From assembly GCA_965207385.1 (NCBI GenBank), contig CBDBLZ010000018.1, forward strand, positions 124,001 through 188,000: a stretch of 64,000 nucleotides of DNA, read 5' to 3'. The position numbers and the translations under genes were made by a program. The notes below the pieces were generated by a model. That model was given only the letters and a program-made list of their open reading frames with translations, did not search any database and had not been told where the DNA came from. This document shows, piece by piece, positions 36,567 to 45,676 of this stretch. This DNA is from CAZXEU01 sp965207385. GTDB taxonomy: Bacteria > Bacteroidota > Rhodothermia > Rhodothermales > Bin80. How positions within the stretch are numbered: the first letter of the stretch is position 1; each line of letters opens with the position of its first letter.

Positions 36567-37316
36567 ATGGAAATAGCCGTATGCGTCAAGCAGACGCCGG
36601 ATACCGAAGCCCGGATCGTTCCTGGGCCGGATGGCCGGAACGTGGAGGTAGAGGAGGGTGCGTGGATAATCAATCCGCATGACGAGACGGCAGTGGAGCT
36701 TGCTCTGAGGCTCCGCCAGGACTTTGGAGGCACCGTCACGGTCTATAGCCTGGGCCCGTCCAGGGTGGAGAAGGCGATCCGCGAAGCTTTGGCCATGGGA
36801 GCGGACCGGGGCGTGCATCTGCGATGCGACCAGATGCCGGAAGATGGCGCGCAGACTGCCCGCGCTCTGGCCGGCGTGCTCCGAGGGCGCCGGCACGAAC
36901 TGATCCTGACCGGCGAAATGGCCATCGATACGCAGGGGGCCCAGGTGCCGCAGCGCCTGGCCATGCATCTTGGCCTGCCGTGCATCACCGCCGCCGAATC
37001 CGTCGACGTGGTAGATGGCCGGTGCCAGGTCCGTCGCATGGTGGAGGGGGCGGAGGAGCGGGTCCGGTGTGCCTTGCCCGCCGTGCTTGGCATAAACCGT
37101 CGCCTGGCGGAGCCGCGCTATCCCTCTTTCAGGGGCATCATGCAGGCCAAGCGCAAGCCCGTGGAGACCGTCGAAGTGCCGTCTTGCGAGAGCCAGATGC
37201 GTACGCTGGGCGTGCGCAAGCCCGGCCGCAAGGCAGGCGGTCACATCCTCAACCACGAGGAGGGCGCGGTCGACGTTTTGATTGGCCTGCTGCGGCAGGA
37301 AGCGAAGGTGATCTGA
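36567..37316 (+). CDS. etfB: Electron transfer flavoprotein, beta subunit
   Basis: 249 residues. Opening MEIAVCVKQTPDTEA is the family hallmark; WIINPHDETAVELALRL and GRRHELILTGEMAIDTQGAQVPQRLA are also typical, as is the late KPVETVEV segment. Forms the ETF heterodimer (FAD plus AMP) with EtfA, collecting electrons from acyl-CoA and similar dehydrogenases. 12 bp after the lipoprotein gene and 1 bp before etfA. Confidence 0.95.
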   Translation: MEIAVCVKQTPDTEARIVPGPDGRNVEVEEGAWIINPHDETAVELALRLRQDFGGTVTVYSLGPSRVEKAIREALAMGADRGVHLRCDQMPEDGAQTARALAGVLRGRRHELILTGEMAIDTQGAQVPQRLAMHLGLPCITAAESVDVVDGRCQVRRMVEGAEERVRCALPAVLGINRRLAEPRYPSFRGIMQAKRKPVETVEVPSCESQMRTLGVRKPGRKAGGHILNHEEGAVDVLIGLLRQEAKVI

Positions 37317-37317
37317 A

Positions 37318-38271
37318 TTGGGACCCATACTCGTGGTGACGGAACGCGCTTCCGGCGCTCTCAGCAGCGCCAGTCGCCAGGTATTCACCATGGCGTCACA
37401 AATGGCGGACGCCGGCGGCTCGGAATGGGTGGCCCTTGTGTATGGGCCTTGTAAGGGCGGCCTGGCGGGACCCGCCAGGGTCCTGGTGCCGGTGGAAGAG
37501 GCGCTGGCGGAATATGATCCGGAGACCTATGCCGGCATCGCGGCACAGGCCGCCCGGCACATGGAGGCAGAAGTTGTGCTCATGGCTGCGACGGCGACGG
37601 GGAGAGACCTGGCGGCCCGCGCGGCGCATATTCTCGGTGCCGCGCTGGCACAGGACTGTACGGGGTTTGCGCTTCAGGACGGGCGGCTCAGCTTTACCCG
37701 GACGCCTTATGGCGGCAAGATCATAGCGGAGGTAGCACTGGAGACGCGGCCGATGGTAGCCACGGTGCGTCCCCGCACGTTCCTGCCGCTGGACGCCTCC
37801 GGCGTGGTTGCTTCGGAGCCGTTTCGGGCGCAGCTGCCGGAGCGCCGCATTACGGTAAGCCGAAGCGATGGCCGCGCCACCGGCCGCCCGGATGTCACGG
37901 ACGCGGCCATCGTCGTAAGCGGGGGAAGAGGTATGCAGGGTCCTGAGCACTGGCCCATCCTTGAGGAGCTGGTGGACGCGCTTGGCGCGACCGCGACGCT
38001 CGCATGTTCGCGCCCGGTGAGCGATGACGGATGGCGACCGCGCTCCGAGCACGTCGGACAGACGGGCCGCACCATTGCGCCGGATCTCTACGTCGCGTGC
38101 GGGATCTCGGGGGCGATCCAGCATGTGGCCGGCATTGCCGGCTCGCGCTGCATAGTTGCCATCAACAAGGATCCCGAGGCCCCGATCTTCCAGGTGGCCG
38201 ACTACGGAATTGTCGGCGACCTGTTCGACGTGGTTCCGGAGCTGACGGAGCGGCTAAAGGCATCGGGATAG
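37318..38271 (+). CDS. etfA: Electron transfer flavoprotein, alpha subunit
   Basis: 317 residues, starting at TTG 37318 directly after the etfB stop. The C-terminal FAD domain is complete: RPVSDDGWRP, EHVGQTGRTIAPDLYVACG, ISGAIQHVAG, INKDPEAPIFQVADYG, then VGDLFDVVPEL. The N-terminal domain (ILVVTERASG) is normal. With EtfB it passes electrons to the quinone pool through an ETF:quinone oxidoreductase that is not in this window. End of the plus-strand operon. Confidence 0.95.
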   Translation: MGPILVVTERASGALSSASRQVFTMASQMADAGGSEWVALVYGPCKGGLAGPARVLVPVEEALAEYDPETYAGIAAQAARHMEAEVVLMAATATGRDLAARAAHILGAALAQDCTGFALQDGRLSFTRTPYGGKIIAEVALETRPMVATVRPRTFLPLDASGVVASEPFRAQLPERRITVSRSDGRATGRPDVTDAAIVVSGGRGMQGPEHWPILEELVDALGATATLACSRPVSDDGWRPRSEHVGQTGRTIAPDLYVACGISGAIQHVAGIAGSRCIVAINKDPEAPIFQVADYGIVGDLFDVVPELTERLKASG

Positions 38272-38299
38272 CCGTCCGCTACGTACTCTCAATCACAAT

Positions 38300-38329
38300 C
38301 CAGCTCCAAGCAATCCGATTCAGAGCTGG
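38300..38329 (+). terminator. Possible terminator hairpin after etfA
   Basis: Perfect 7-bp stem CCAGCTC (38300-38306) and GAGCTGG (38323-38329) with a 16-base loop, starting 28 bp after the etfA stop. The following bases are only moderately T-rich, so it may be a weak or Rho-assisted end. Confidence 0.35.
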
Positions 38330-38357
38330 TTCAGAGTGTTGTGGCACCCACAAGCGA

Positions 38358-38928
38358 TTATCGGGTAAAGCCGACGGTCACACCTCGGTGCCGCGAGTGC
38401 TTGTGCGGCGCCGACTGGCTGATTTCGAGGTGGCGAGCGATCTCGCGTAATCTCAGCATCCCCTTCCGGTAGATCGATGCTGCGGCTGTAGCTTTATTCC
38501 TCGCTTGGTTTGACAATCCTCTGAGAGGTCCGCCATTTCGTCCGCGGCACGCCGGCTCGTGCACCCTCATGGATCAGATCGCGCTCGAACGCTGCCATTA
38601 AGGCAAAGGTCTTGACGATGAGCCGGCAAAGAGAGCTGGTCGCGTCAATGGGGTCGTTCAGGCTCTTCAGGGCCGCACCCCGTTCCATGAGCCGATGCAT
38701 CGGCGAGACCAAGTGTCGGAGCGATCGCCCCGGCCGATCCAGCCTCCATATGTCGACGTCGTCTCGCTCCCTCACCCATTCCCGCAATCGGGCCAGTTGG
38801 GACTGCTCGGCGTTTGCGTCGCAGCCGCGTTTCCGAAAGATCTTCTTGCTCGCTTCTTGAACTAGCGCATCGAGGTAAAGGACCAGGCTCGGCCACCTTG
38901 TCGCAACGCGGGCATAGCCGTGTTTCAT
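38358..38928 (-). pseudogene. Serine recombinase/resolvase remnant
   Basis: From 38928 the frame reads as a small serine recombinase (HGYARVATRW, WRLDRPGRSLRHLV, FALMAAFERDLI), but two defects are visible. The nucleophilic serine of the YARVST motif is replaced by alanine, and after ERDLIHEGARAG the frame changes: the DNA-binding tail (RGRNGGPLRGLSNQAR, then REIARHLEISQS) continues in a different minus-strand frame at about 38358-38570 with some residues lost. The N-terminal frame runs to a stop at 38494. Such genes invert or resolve DNA; this copy cannot. It marks the left side of the accessory island. Confidence 0.85.
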
Positions 38929-39246
38929 CAATGCAGTGAATTTGCGAAGCTCATCTCCGGGCGAGGCAAGGGCAGTACTGCTGGGACGCAAACCGGGTAC
39001 AACCAGCTGCGGCTGAGCAGCACGGACTGATCGACGCTAAGCCGGTCTCAGTCGATAACCGGTGGAAGTGGACGGATGCTGTATGCCGCCTGGCTGCTAC
39101 CGTATGGAATGCTCATCCGAGGCTGCCGGAAGCCACTGCTTCGGCTGTGGCGCTGTACAGGGGACACGGACTAATTCGGCCCGCGGTCGGCCAGCATCCG
39201 GCAGTCTTGGGTCAGCGAGAATTCTTTTTCCGGAGGATTCGTAACT

Positions 39247-41451
39247 CTACCGCACTACCACCACAGGGCGAGTAACCCGGCCACCATCCAGCATTAGAGT
39301 GAGAAAATACACCCCGCTGAAAAGATGATTCGTATCGAATCCAATTGAGTGACGGCCCGCCCGCTGTACGCGGTCTACGAGCTGCGAAATCTCCCGCCCT
39401 TGAAGATCGTGCACTACTAACCGCGCCTCGGTCTCTTCGGGCAGCAGATAATCGATACCGATGATCCCACGGGCGGGATTCGGGAAGGATTCCAGCTCCA
39501 GGAGCATCCCGGGCCTGTCCCCTGAACTTGACTGAAGATCCGATGGCGGTGGCAGAATTCCCGCAACATCCCACATCCAGACCACTCCGTCGATCGATAT
39601 CGAAGCCAGGCGGGTCGCGTCGGGTGAAATCTCGATACCGAGCAGCTCGCCTGAATGGTCAAAGCGGGCTACCTCGTCTCCTGAGGCGATTTCCCATAGA
39701 CGTACCGTCCTGTCTTCAGATCCGGAAGCCAGGTATGCACCGTCGGGCGAGAATGCAACAGAATTTATCAATCCTGTATGGCCAGAGAGCCTTGCTGCCT
39801 CAGTCCCGGTCGAAATGTCCCACAGGCGCACCGTTCCATCCAAAGCCCCCGAAGCCAAATGCGATCCACGAGGAGAATACGCCAGGGCAACAGATTGGCT
39901 TGCAAGGGCTAGTCCTCCGAACCTGACTACTTCGTTCCCGGTAGCGATTTCCCACACGCGTATCGTGGCGTCCCGGCCCCCCGAGGCCAAGTGCGTTCCG
40001 TCAGGAGAAAACACGACAGAGCTCACTTCGTCGGTGTGGCCTTCAAATCTTGCTTCTTCAAGTCTTGTCCTGGTGCCCCAAAGGCGCACGGTCTGGTCGT
40101 GAGACCCGGAAGCCACACGCGTACCGTCGGGCGCAAATGCAACGGCTGTAATCCATTCCGCATGGCCCGTGAACCTGCCGAGTTCATTGCCGGTGGCGAC
40201 CTCCCACAGTCGCACCGTTTCATCGAATGCCCCCGAAGCAATTAGCGTACCGTCGGGCGAATACGCCACGGCATTAATGACGTTTGTATGGCCGGAGAGC
40301 TTCGCCATCTCGGTCCCCGCAGCTGTGTCCCAAACGCGGACGTTGAAGTCTCGAGACCCCAGGGCCAAATGTGCGCCGTCGGGCGAAAACGACAGGGAGC
40401 GCGGCAATCCAGCATTAGTTGAGAGCCGGGCCAGCTCATTGCCCGCCGCGGCATCCCAAATACGCACGGACATATCGTATAAGCCTGATGCGAGGCGTGA
40501 TCCATCGGGCGAAAAAGCCACGGAAAATACCGTGGAGGAAGGGCCCTCGAACTCGGTCTTTTCGAGTCCGGTTGCAACGTCCCACAGGCGTAAGGTACTA
40601 TCCCGAGTAGTTGATACCACGGTTCCATACCGAGAACCTGATGCCAGGTACGTCCCGTCCGGAGAATATGCCAAGGACCAAATCGGTTCGGTATGGCCCT
40701 GTAGCCTGCCAACCTCAACTCCCGCGGCAATGTCCCACAGCCGGATCAATTCATCCGTTGCTCCGGATGCCACGTGGGTTCCATCCGGAGAAAACGACAC
40801 TGCATATATCGGATAGTTATCTGCAAACCTGAGAATTTCATTTCCTGTGGCGATTTCCCAGAGTCGCAGTGTGCCGTCATCTGATCCGGAGGCAATGCGT
40901 GTCCCGTCAGGCGAAAACGCTATGGCGAGTACAGAACTCGCGTGATTCTCAAACCGGGAGACCTGACTTCCCGTGTCTACTCTCCACACGCGTACCCATT
41001 CTTGTCCTCTACCAGAGCCATCTCCGCCACCTGCAGACGCCAGATGCGTTCCGTCAGGGGAAAACGCAACGGCATCTACCCAGTCTCCGCGGCCGAATTC
41101 GGCTACCTGACTTGAGGTAGCAATCTCCCAGAGCCGCGTTGTTCCATCGCCAGACCCAGAAACCAGGTGTCTCCCGTCGGGGGAAAAAGCGATACTGTTC
41201 ACCCAATGCGTGTGGGCTTCGAACCTGGCAATTTCATGCCCCGACGAGATATCCCAGAGCCGGATCGTACGGTCTTTGGATGCCGATGCCACGTGCGTTC
41301 CATCGGGCGAATACGCGACAGAAAGAACCTGGTGCGTGTGGCCGTCTTGGCTGCGCCACAGCAACTGTCCAGCCGCCGGCACGGACAGGAGTGCCCCGAA
41401 TACCAGTGCAATGCCGACAGGTCCGCACCAATGAAAAGCACACCTATACAT
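39247..41451 (-). CDS. Secreted 14-repeat WD40 protein with T9SS sorting domain
   Basis: 734 residues from ATG 41451, giving a signal peptide (GIALVFGALLSVPAAGQ); the frame is open upstream to 41601 without one. Fourteen WD40 repeats follow, each with the form [AS][FY]SPDGxxLASGSxDxTxRLWD, consistent with two 7-bladed propellers. The last 80 residues are a T9SS type A sorting domain (FPNPARG, VVHDLQGREI, GVYFLTLML, TRPVVVVR). It should end up on the cell surface. Repeats are near-uniform, with an insert in repeat 6 (between GSRYGT and RDSTLRLWD). No enzymatic domain; a binding or adhesion role is an inference. Confidence 0.93.
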   Translation of the reverse strand: MYRCAFHWCGPVGIALVFGALLSVPAAGQLLWRSQDGHTHQVLSVAYSPDGTHVASASKDRTIRLWDISSGHEIARFEAHTHWVNSIAFSPDGRHLVSGSGDGTTRLWEIATSSQVAEFGRGDWVDAVAFSPDGTHLASAGGGDGSGRGQEWVRVWRVDTGSQVSRFENHASSVLAIAFSPDGTRIASGSDDGTLRLWEIATGNEILRFADNYPIYAVSFSPDGTHVASGATDELIRLWDIAAGVEVGRLQGHTEPIWSLAYSPDGTYLASGSRYGTVVSTTRDSTLRLWDVATGLEKTEFEGPSSTVFSVAFSPDGSRLASGLYDMSVRIWDAAAGNELARLSTNAGLPRSLSFSPDGAHLALGSRDFNVRVWDTAAGTEMAKLSGHTNVINAVAYSPDGTLIASGAFDETVRLWEVATGNELGRFTGHAEWITAVAFAPDGTRVASGSHDQTVRLWGTRTRLEEARFEGHTDEVSSVVFSPDGTHLASGGRDATIRVWEIATGNEVVRFGGLALASQSVALAYSPRGSHLASGALDGTVRLWDISTGTEAARLSGHTGLINSVAFSPDGAYLASGSEDRTVRLWEIASGDEVARFDHSGELLGIEISPDATRLASISIDGVVWMWDVAGILPPPSDLQSSSGDRPGMLLELESFPNPARGIIGIDYLLPEETEARLVVHDLQGREISQLVDRVQRAGRHSIGFDTNHLFSGVYFLTLMLDGGRVTRPVVVVR

Positions 41452-42087
41452 TCTGAGAGCCACTACGATCGACAGCCCGTAAGCTTTGTCGAATGATCCA
41501 CTATGGCGACAGCAAGCCACCTTGCACGGGCTAGTCGTGCCATTAACGGGCAAAGATCCGCATGAGGCTGCCGGCCAAATGATAGAATTGGAATTTCGCA
41601 AAGATGTACAAATTACGCTTACTACGTTGTCAGGTTGCGCGCGCGGGTCGCGATGGCCCAGTCGGATGTCCAGGCTATGGCCTGAGTCACAAGGGCCCTA
41701 GTCGCCCATTGATCCTTTACGGCCTCTGAGCAGTTCCGGGACGGTCAGGGCGACCGTCGGATGCTCTGGAATTGCTACTGCCGCGCGAGGCTGAAAGGTT
41801 GGGGCTGCGGCGCCATGGCCATGCGCCGGCAGGCAGAATGATTGCGGGCGCCTTCAGGGCGGTGCTGGGAGATTTCTGGCCCTTGACTGCATGTGGCCCG
41901 ATTCCGAATACCGGACACAATATCAATCCTTCGCCCAGGAATTCGGTGGACGCCATAGTCCTTTTGATTCGCAGGGCCGGGCAAGCACGCTCTGCCCTGT
42001 ATTTCACGGGCTCAGACAGGCAGATATAGCTGAGCTCCACGATCCTTCTGTCGAACTGTGAACCGGACTGCTCAATTTGGGTCCTGC
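41452..42087. other. Intergenic region without recognisable gene
   Basis: 636 bp between the WD40 gene and the EEP-fold gene. Frames on both strands are short and show no family pattern. On the minus strand ATCTTTGCG near 41597-41606, about 150 bp upstream of the WD40 start, resembles the -7 promoter element TAnnTTTG with one mismatch. Composition is AT-richer around 41580-41640. Confidence 0.45.
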
Positions 42088-42936
42088 CTACGCCCTTACT
42101 TCAATCAGCAAGCGGCAATGGTCGCTGGCTCCCCATTCTTCGGGTTCATTCATTGCCCGCACGGAAATTCCTTCGTGAAAGCCACGCGACGCGAAAGCGT
42201 AGTCCAGCTGCGTCTTCGCGGTTGCCGGGCTTTCTCTAGTTGAGTAATACGTCGGGACATTCTTCGTATCAGGCTGAAGATCGGCATGTAACGATACAGC
42301 CGGACGCCCATGCGGCAGTTGCGGACCAAGAAACTCCAGCCCGAGAGCCTCCATGCGCGTCCAGACCGTACGCTCGCGCTCCGGAAGCGAAAGCCTGCGG
42401 CCAATCGCACCGTAGATCATATTCAGATCGCCGGCAGCCAGAATCCTGTGGCTTGCAGGATTAGTATCACCAATGAATGCCGACAGGTCCGAGATAATCC
42501 GATGTGCCGAGCTGTCCGCGCATCCTACTTTCCACTTGCTAGCGGTGCTAGGGTGTGGCCTTAGCCAACGAGCGTACATGGACACTGCCACGAAAGGTCT
42601 CTGGTCGCTATCGCGCGGTGTTACCTTCGCTGCAGCAATCGTGCCGATGCCGCTGACGCCTATACTGCCTTCCGCAAGGTCGCTGATCGGAGGGACTTGC
42701 CGGTAAGGTTGGACTTCTACGTGGTCGGAGAGCTTTACAACGAGCGGCCAGCGATCGTAGAGCTGCCGGTTCCAGAAGACTTGATCGTCGAACTCCAGAT
42801 TGCCCGACAGATCTTCCGGTGGACTTCCAGTCTCCTGCAGAAGCGCAACGTCGACTGCGCCGTCGTGCGCCATTTCCTGGAGCGTGCGCCAAGGCTCCTT
42901 CCTTCTGCCGATGTTCCAGCTAACAACCTTTATCAT
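42088..42936 (-). CDS. Endonuclease/exonuclease/phosphatase (EEP) family protein
   Basis: 282 residues, complete EEP fold without signal peptide: SWNIGR (Asn8), LLQET (Glu35, metal ligand), AAGDLN (Asp170, Asn172), LDYAF, and SDHCRL (Asp272, His273) at the end. All catalytic residues of the DNase I/exonuclease III superfamily are therefore present. It could cut DNA or RNA or act on a phosphodiester of another kind; the family cannot be narrowed by eye. Encoded 61 bp downstream of the ATPase-TPR gene on the same strand, so it is probably in the same transcript and could be its effector. Confidence 0.88.
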   Translation of the reverse strand: MIKVVSWNIGRRKEPWRTLQEMAHDGAVDVALLQETGSPPEDLSGNLEFDDQVFWNRQLYDRWPLVVKLSDHVEVQPYRQVPPISDLAEGSIGVSGIGTIAAAKVTPRDSDQRPFVAVSMYARWLRPHPSTASKWKVGCADSSAHRIISDLSAFIGDTNPASHRILAAGDLNMIYGAIGRRLSLPERERTVWTRMEALGLEFLGPQLPHGRPAVSLHADLQPDTKNVPTYYSTRESPATAKTQLDYAFASRGFHEGISVRAMNEPEEWGASDHCRLLIEVRA

Positions 42937-42997
42937 CCGGCGGCGTCGCTTGCGCGACCAGGATCGTTGCCCGCATCACCAGTCCTCAGCGTGGAAT

Positions 42998-45676
42998 TCA
43001 AGGTACGTTACTCGATTCCTCCGGACGAAGGCTCGAGAATAAATAGGATATCACTTCGTTCAGTTCAACCGCTGGCAACCTGGCTTTCTCTATGTCTTCA
43101 CGCATGTCACCGGCAACCGCGAGAACCTCGCCTGGAGCGCGAACCTCTTCGCCTGCCTCCTGTCGAAGGGCTACGACTGCAGGGAACAGCGCAACCTTGC
43201 GAGATTCGTCGCTCGAGAGAATCCTTAGCAGGGCACGCGGGTCTACACCCGCACCGACAAGCTTGATCAGAATCTTCAGGATTTCTCGCATCGAAGTTTC
43301 GTTATCGGGCTCATATTTGGAATAAAGCACTCGAAACGTGTCCAGAGTATCCTCGACGCACCCTTCAGCAATTTGTAACCGGATCTTGACTACCAAGGAC
43401 TTGACGCTCCAAGCTTGCAATTCCGGGTTCTCTGCGGTGTCGACGCATTCAACCAATTCATCAAGGGTTGCCAGGGCGGACTCCGGGTTGCCCCGAATGT
43501 GAAGCGCTACACCTTTTGCCATCAACAGGTATGCAGCCAGCCGTTGCAGCGCTACTGCCACCGCGCTGCTGAAATCCGCCCGATCCAGGGAGTCGATTAG
43601 CTCAATGCCAGTATCAAGAGTCAATACCGCTGAAGTGAGTTCACTAGTGCAAAAGAGAGTTATGCCTTTGTTGGCAAGGGCATAGGCTACGCGAAGCTGT
43701 AGCATGGGCGCCATGGCGGTACCGAATCGCTCGATGACCTCGTCGAAGGCAGCCAGGGCGCGTTTCAGCTTGCCTTGGGCCAGTAGCACGCCCCCTTTGC
43801 CGATCAGGGCCTGAGCAACCATTCGTTGCAGTTCCTCGATGTCTGCTGTGCTGTAGCGTCCGGTGACTTTCTCGAAGGCGGCTAGGGCGCACTCCAGCTT
43901 ATTCTGGGCCTTTAGCAAGTAGCCTTTGGTGCTAAGGGATTCAGCAACCGAAAATTGCAAATCCGGGCTGTTTGCGCTTCCGAAGCGCTCAATGATACCC
44001 TCGAAAACAGCTAGGGCGGGCTCCAGCTTGCCCTGATCCATTAGCACTCTTCCTTTGCCGCGTAGGGCTTCAGCTACCGAGTTTTGCAGCTGCGGGCTAT
44101 TTGCGTTTCCGAAGCGTTCGATGACTTCGTCAAAAGCTGAGGCGGCGGACTGCAACTGCCCCAGTTGGTGCAGCGCCGCTGCCTTATAGACCAATGCCCA
44201 TGACAAGGTCGATTCCCGCAATCGAGAAGGATCGGGATATTGGGAAGCCATGTCTTGATCCACGAACCTGACCACACTCTCGTACTCGCCCTTCCTGAAG
44301 GCTGCCATGATTTCCGCCAGGAGTCGCCTCTGCCTGGTCGGCATATCCTCATCGGGGGTACGCTCGATCTCGGGACAATGAATCTCGCCATGGATGGCAG
44401 CGAGTCCCGGCATCTCGGCCAAAGCTCTGTCGAGGCCCGCCCGTATGGCGGGTGAATCAGATGCCTCTGCAATCAATGCATGAAGCAGTTCTTCTTGTTC
44501 TTCTTTGGTGTAATACGCCGCCATGCAGCGAATCAGGCCCTGCACAACGGTCGCTTCATCTCGGTCGCGTCGCAGCTTGTAATAGATGCTGTAGAGAGGT
44601 TCGGCCGCTTCGTACGTCCGTTTCCGGCCGCGCCCGTTCACTTTCACCATTCCCCGGTCATGTAGCCTCTTGAGCATGGTTGACACCACACGTATGTCCA
44701 TACGCACCCTGTCGCTGATCTCACTTGGTGACGACAATTGCCAGAGATCGATGACCGCTAAATACACACGCCGCTCGGTCTTGCCAAGCGCTTCGAGGTG
44801 CCCGCGAAAGTACTCCGTATGATCATCGATAAGGAGCACGAGCTCTTCCATCAACCGGCGTATAGACTTGTGCCGGGCAAAGCCCGCCATTATCACCAAG
44901 AGCCTGGGACTGCCTCCCGTCAGGATTTCAAGTGGGCGCATCTCTCGCCCGCTCACGCTATCCCCGCTGACGACAATCCAGAGGCGTCGGCACTCATCCG
45001 TATTCAAAGGTTTCAGGTCGATGATCCGGAAGAGTTCGAAATAAGGTAGCTCAGCGTCAAGAAGTTCTTTGAAACGGCTTGTGGCCGAGCCAACAAGCAT
45101 TACCTGGGGTTCAGTCTGCAATACCTTGCGAAGCTTCCAGCCGAAATCCTTGTCCACGTCTTTGGAAAGCGCCTGAAGGTTTTCGATCATAAGCACGAGC
45201 TTGCGGCCCAGGCGATCCGCCGCGTCCAGAACAGCGAGTCGGGCATGATCCTCCAATTCAGGATTACGCCACAGCTTGCCTAAGGCGGCATGCCTGGTTC
45301 GCAATTCCCGTGCCAGATGGTGCTCCGTTCGCTCGCATTCTTTGGCTAGATGAAAAAGGGTTTCGAGCCAGAAGTCGGCCATGTTGAAAATCTCCTGACT
45401 CTCTTCCATGAAGCGAACCGGCAGGAGAGCGGCGGAGAACTCATCGTTTTCGCGCAATTCCGCTGCAGCGCGAGCCAGGAGCATGGTCTTTCCCCGGCCG
45501 CGGGGGGCGACGATCAAGGTGTGTTGACAAGATGGTGATTCGACGTTGCCGCGAAGGACGTTGAGTACTGTCTCTAATTCGTGATTTCGAACCACGAACT
45601 GCTCGATCACTTCATCGTCAGACAGGAACGTCCCGGGATTGAACTTTCGGATGCGACGGTCCTTGTCCTGGCTCAT
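42998..45676 (-). CDS. AAA+/STAND-like ATPase with winged helix and TPR repeats
   Basis: 892 residues, no signal. Residues about 25-270: P-loop ATPase of the Orc1/Cdc6-like kind, Walker A APRGRGKT (57-64), Walker B-like VLMIEN (161-166, with Glu-Asn in place of Asp-Glu), sensor-1-like MLVGSAT (193-199). About 300-370: winged helix (SPSEISDRVRMD, STMLKRLHDRGMVK). About 450-890: TPR-type helical repeats, four to five of them with an exact 43-residue period (start residues 515, 558, 601, 644, 687). Start overlaps the upstream ATPase reading frame by 4 bp (ATGA). This build (sensor repeats on a switch ATPase) is known from STAND signalling and defence proteins; function here is inferred only. Confidence 0.85.
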   Translation of the reverse strand: MSQDKDRRIRKFNPGTFLSDDEVIEQFVVRNHELETVLNVLRGNVESPSCQHTLIVAPRGRGKTMLLARAAAELRENDEFSAALLPVRFMEESQEIFNMADFWLETLFHLAKECERTEHHLARELRTRHAALGKLWRNPELEDHARLAVLDAADRLGRKLVLMIENLQALSKDVDKDFGWKLRKVLQTEPQVMLVGSATSRFKELLDAELPYFELFRIIDLKPLNTDECRRLWIVVSGDSVSGREMRPLEILTGGSPRLLVIMAGFARHKSIRRLMEELVLLIDDHTEYFRGHLEALGKTERRVYLAVIDLWQLSSPSEISDRVRMDIRVVSTMLKRLHDRGMVKVNGRGRKRTYEAAEPLYSIYYKLRRDRDEATVVQGLIRCMAAYYTKEEQEELLHALIAEASDSPAIRAGLDRALAEMPGLAAIHGEIHCPEIERTPDEDMPTRQRRLLAEIMAAFRKGEYESVVRFVDQDMASQYPDPSRLRESTLSWALVYKAAALHQLGQLQSAASAFDEVIERFGNANSPQLQNSVAEALRGKGRVLMDQGKLEPALAVFEGIIERFGSANSPDLQFSVAESLSTKGYLLKAQNKLECALAAFEKVTGRYSTADIEELQRMVAQALIGKGGVLLAQGKLKRALAAFDEVIERFGTAMAPMLQLRVAYALANKGITLFCTSELTSAVLTLDTGIELIDSLDRADFSSAVAVALQRLAAYLLMAKGVALHIRGNPESALATLDELVECVDTAENPELQAWSVKSLVVKIRLQIAEGCVEDTLDTFRVLYSKYEPDNETSMREILKILIKLVGAGVDPRALLRILSSDESRKVALFPAVVALRQEAGEEVRAPGEVLAVAGDMREDIEKARLPAVELNEVISYLFSSLRPEESSNVP
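43619..44134 (-). repeat. Four tandem 129-bp TPR-coding units
   Basis: Inside the ATPase-TPR gene; residues 515-686 form four units of 43 residues beginning FDEVIERFG, FEGIIERFG, FEKVTGRY, FDEVIERFG. DNA similarity is still visible (CGAAGCG at 43981 and again 129 bp on at 44110), suggesting fairly recent duplication. Confidence 0.75.

Noticed and set aside
36051..37391. 446-codon minus-strand frame opposite the lipoprotein gene and etfB
   Set aside because: Antisense to etfB, which has clear motifs; composition (many Arg, His, Gln) is typical of shadow frames.
39247..41451. Regular short repeats as a possible CRISPR array
   Set aside because: The repetition is of WD40 codons in one open frame with about 120-130 bp spacing; no direct repeats with unique spacers. 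No CRISPR array was seen in the window.
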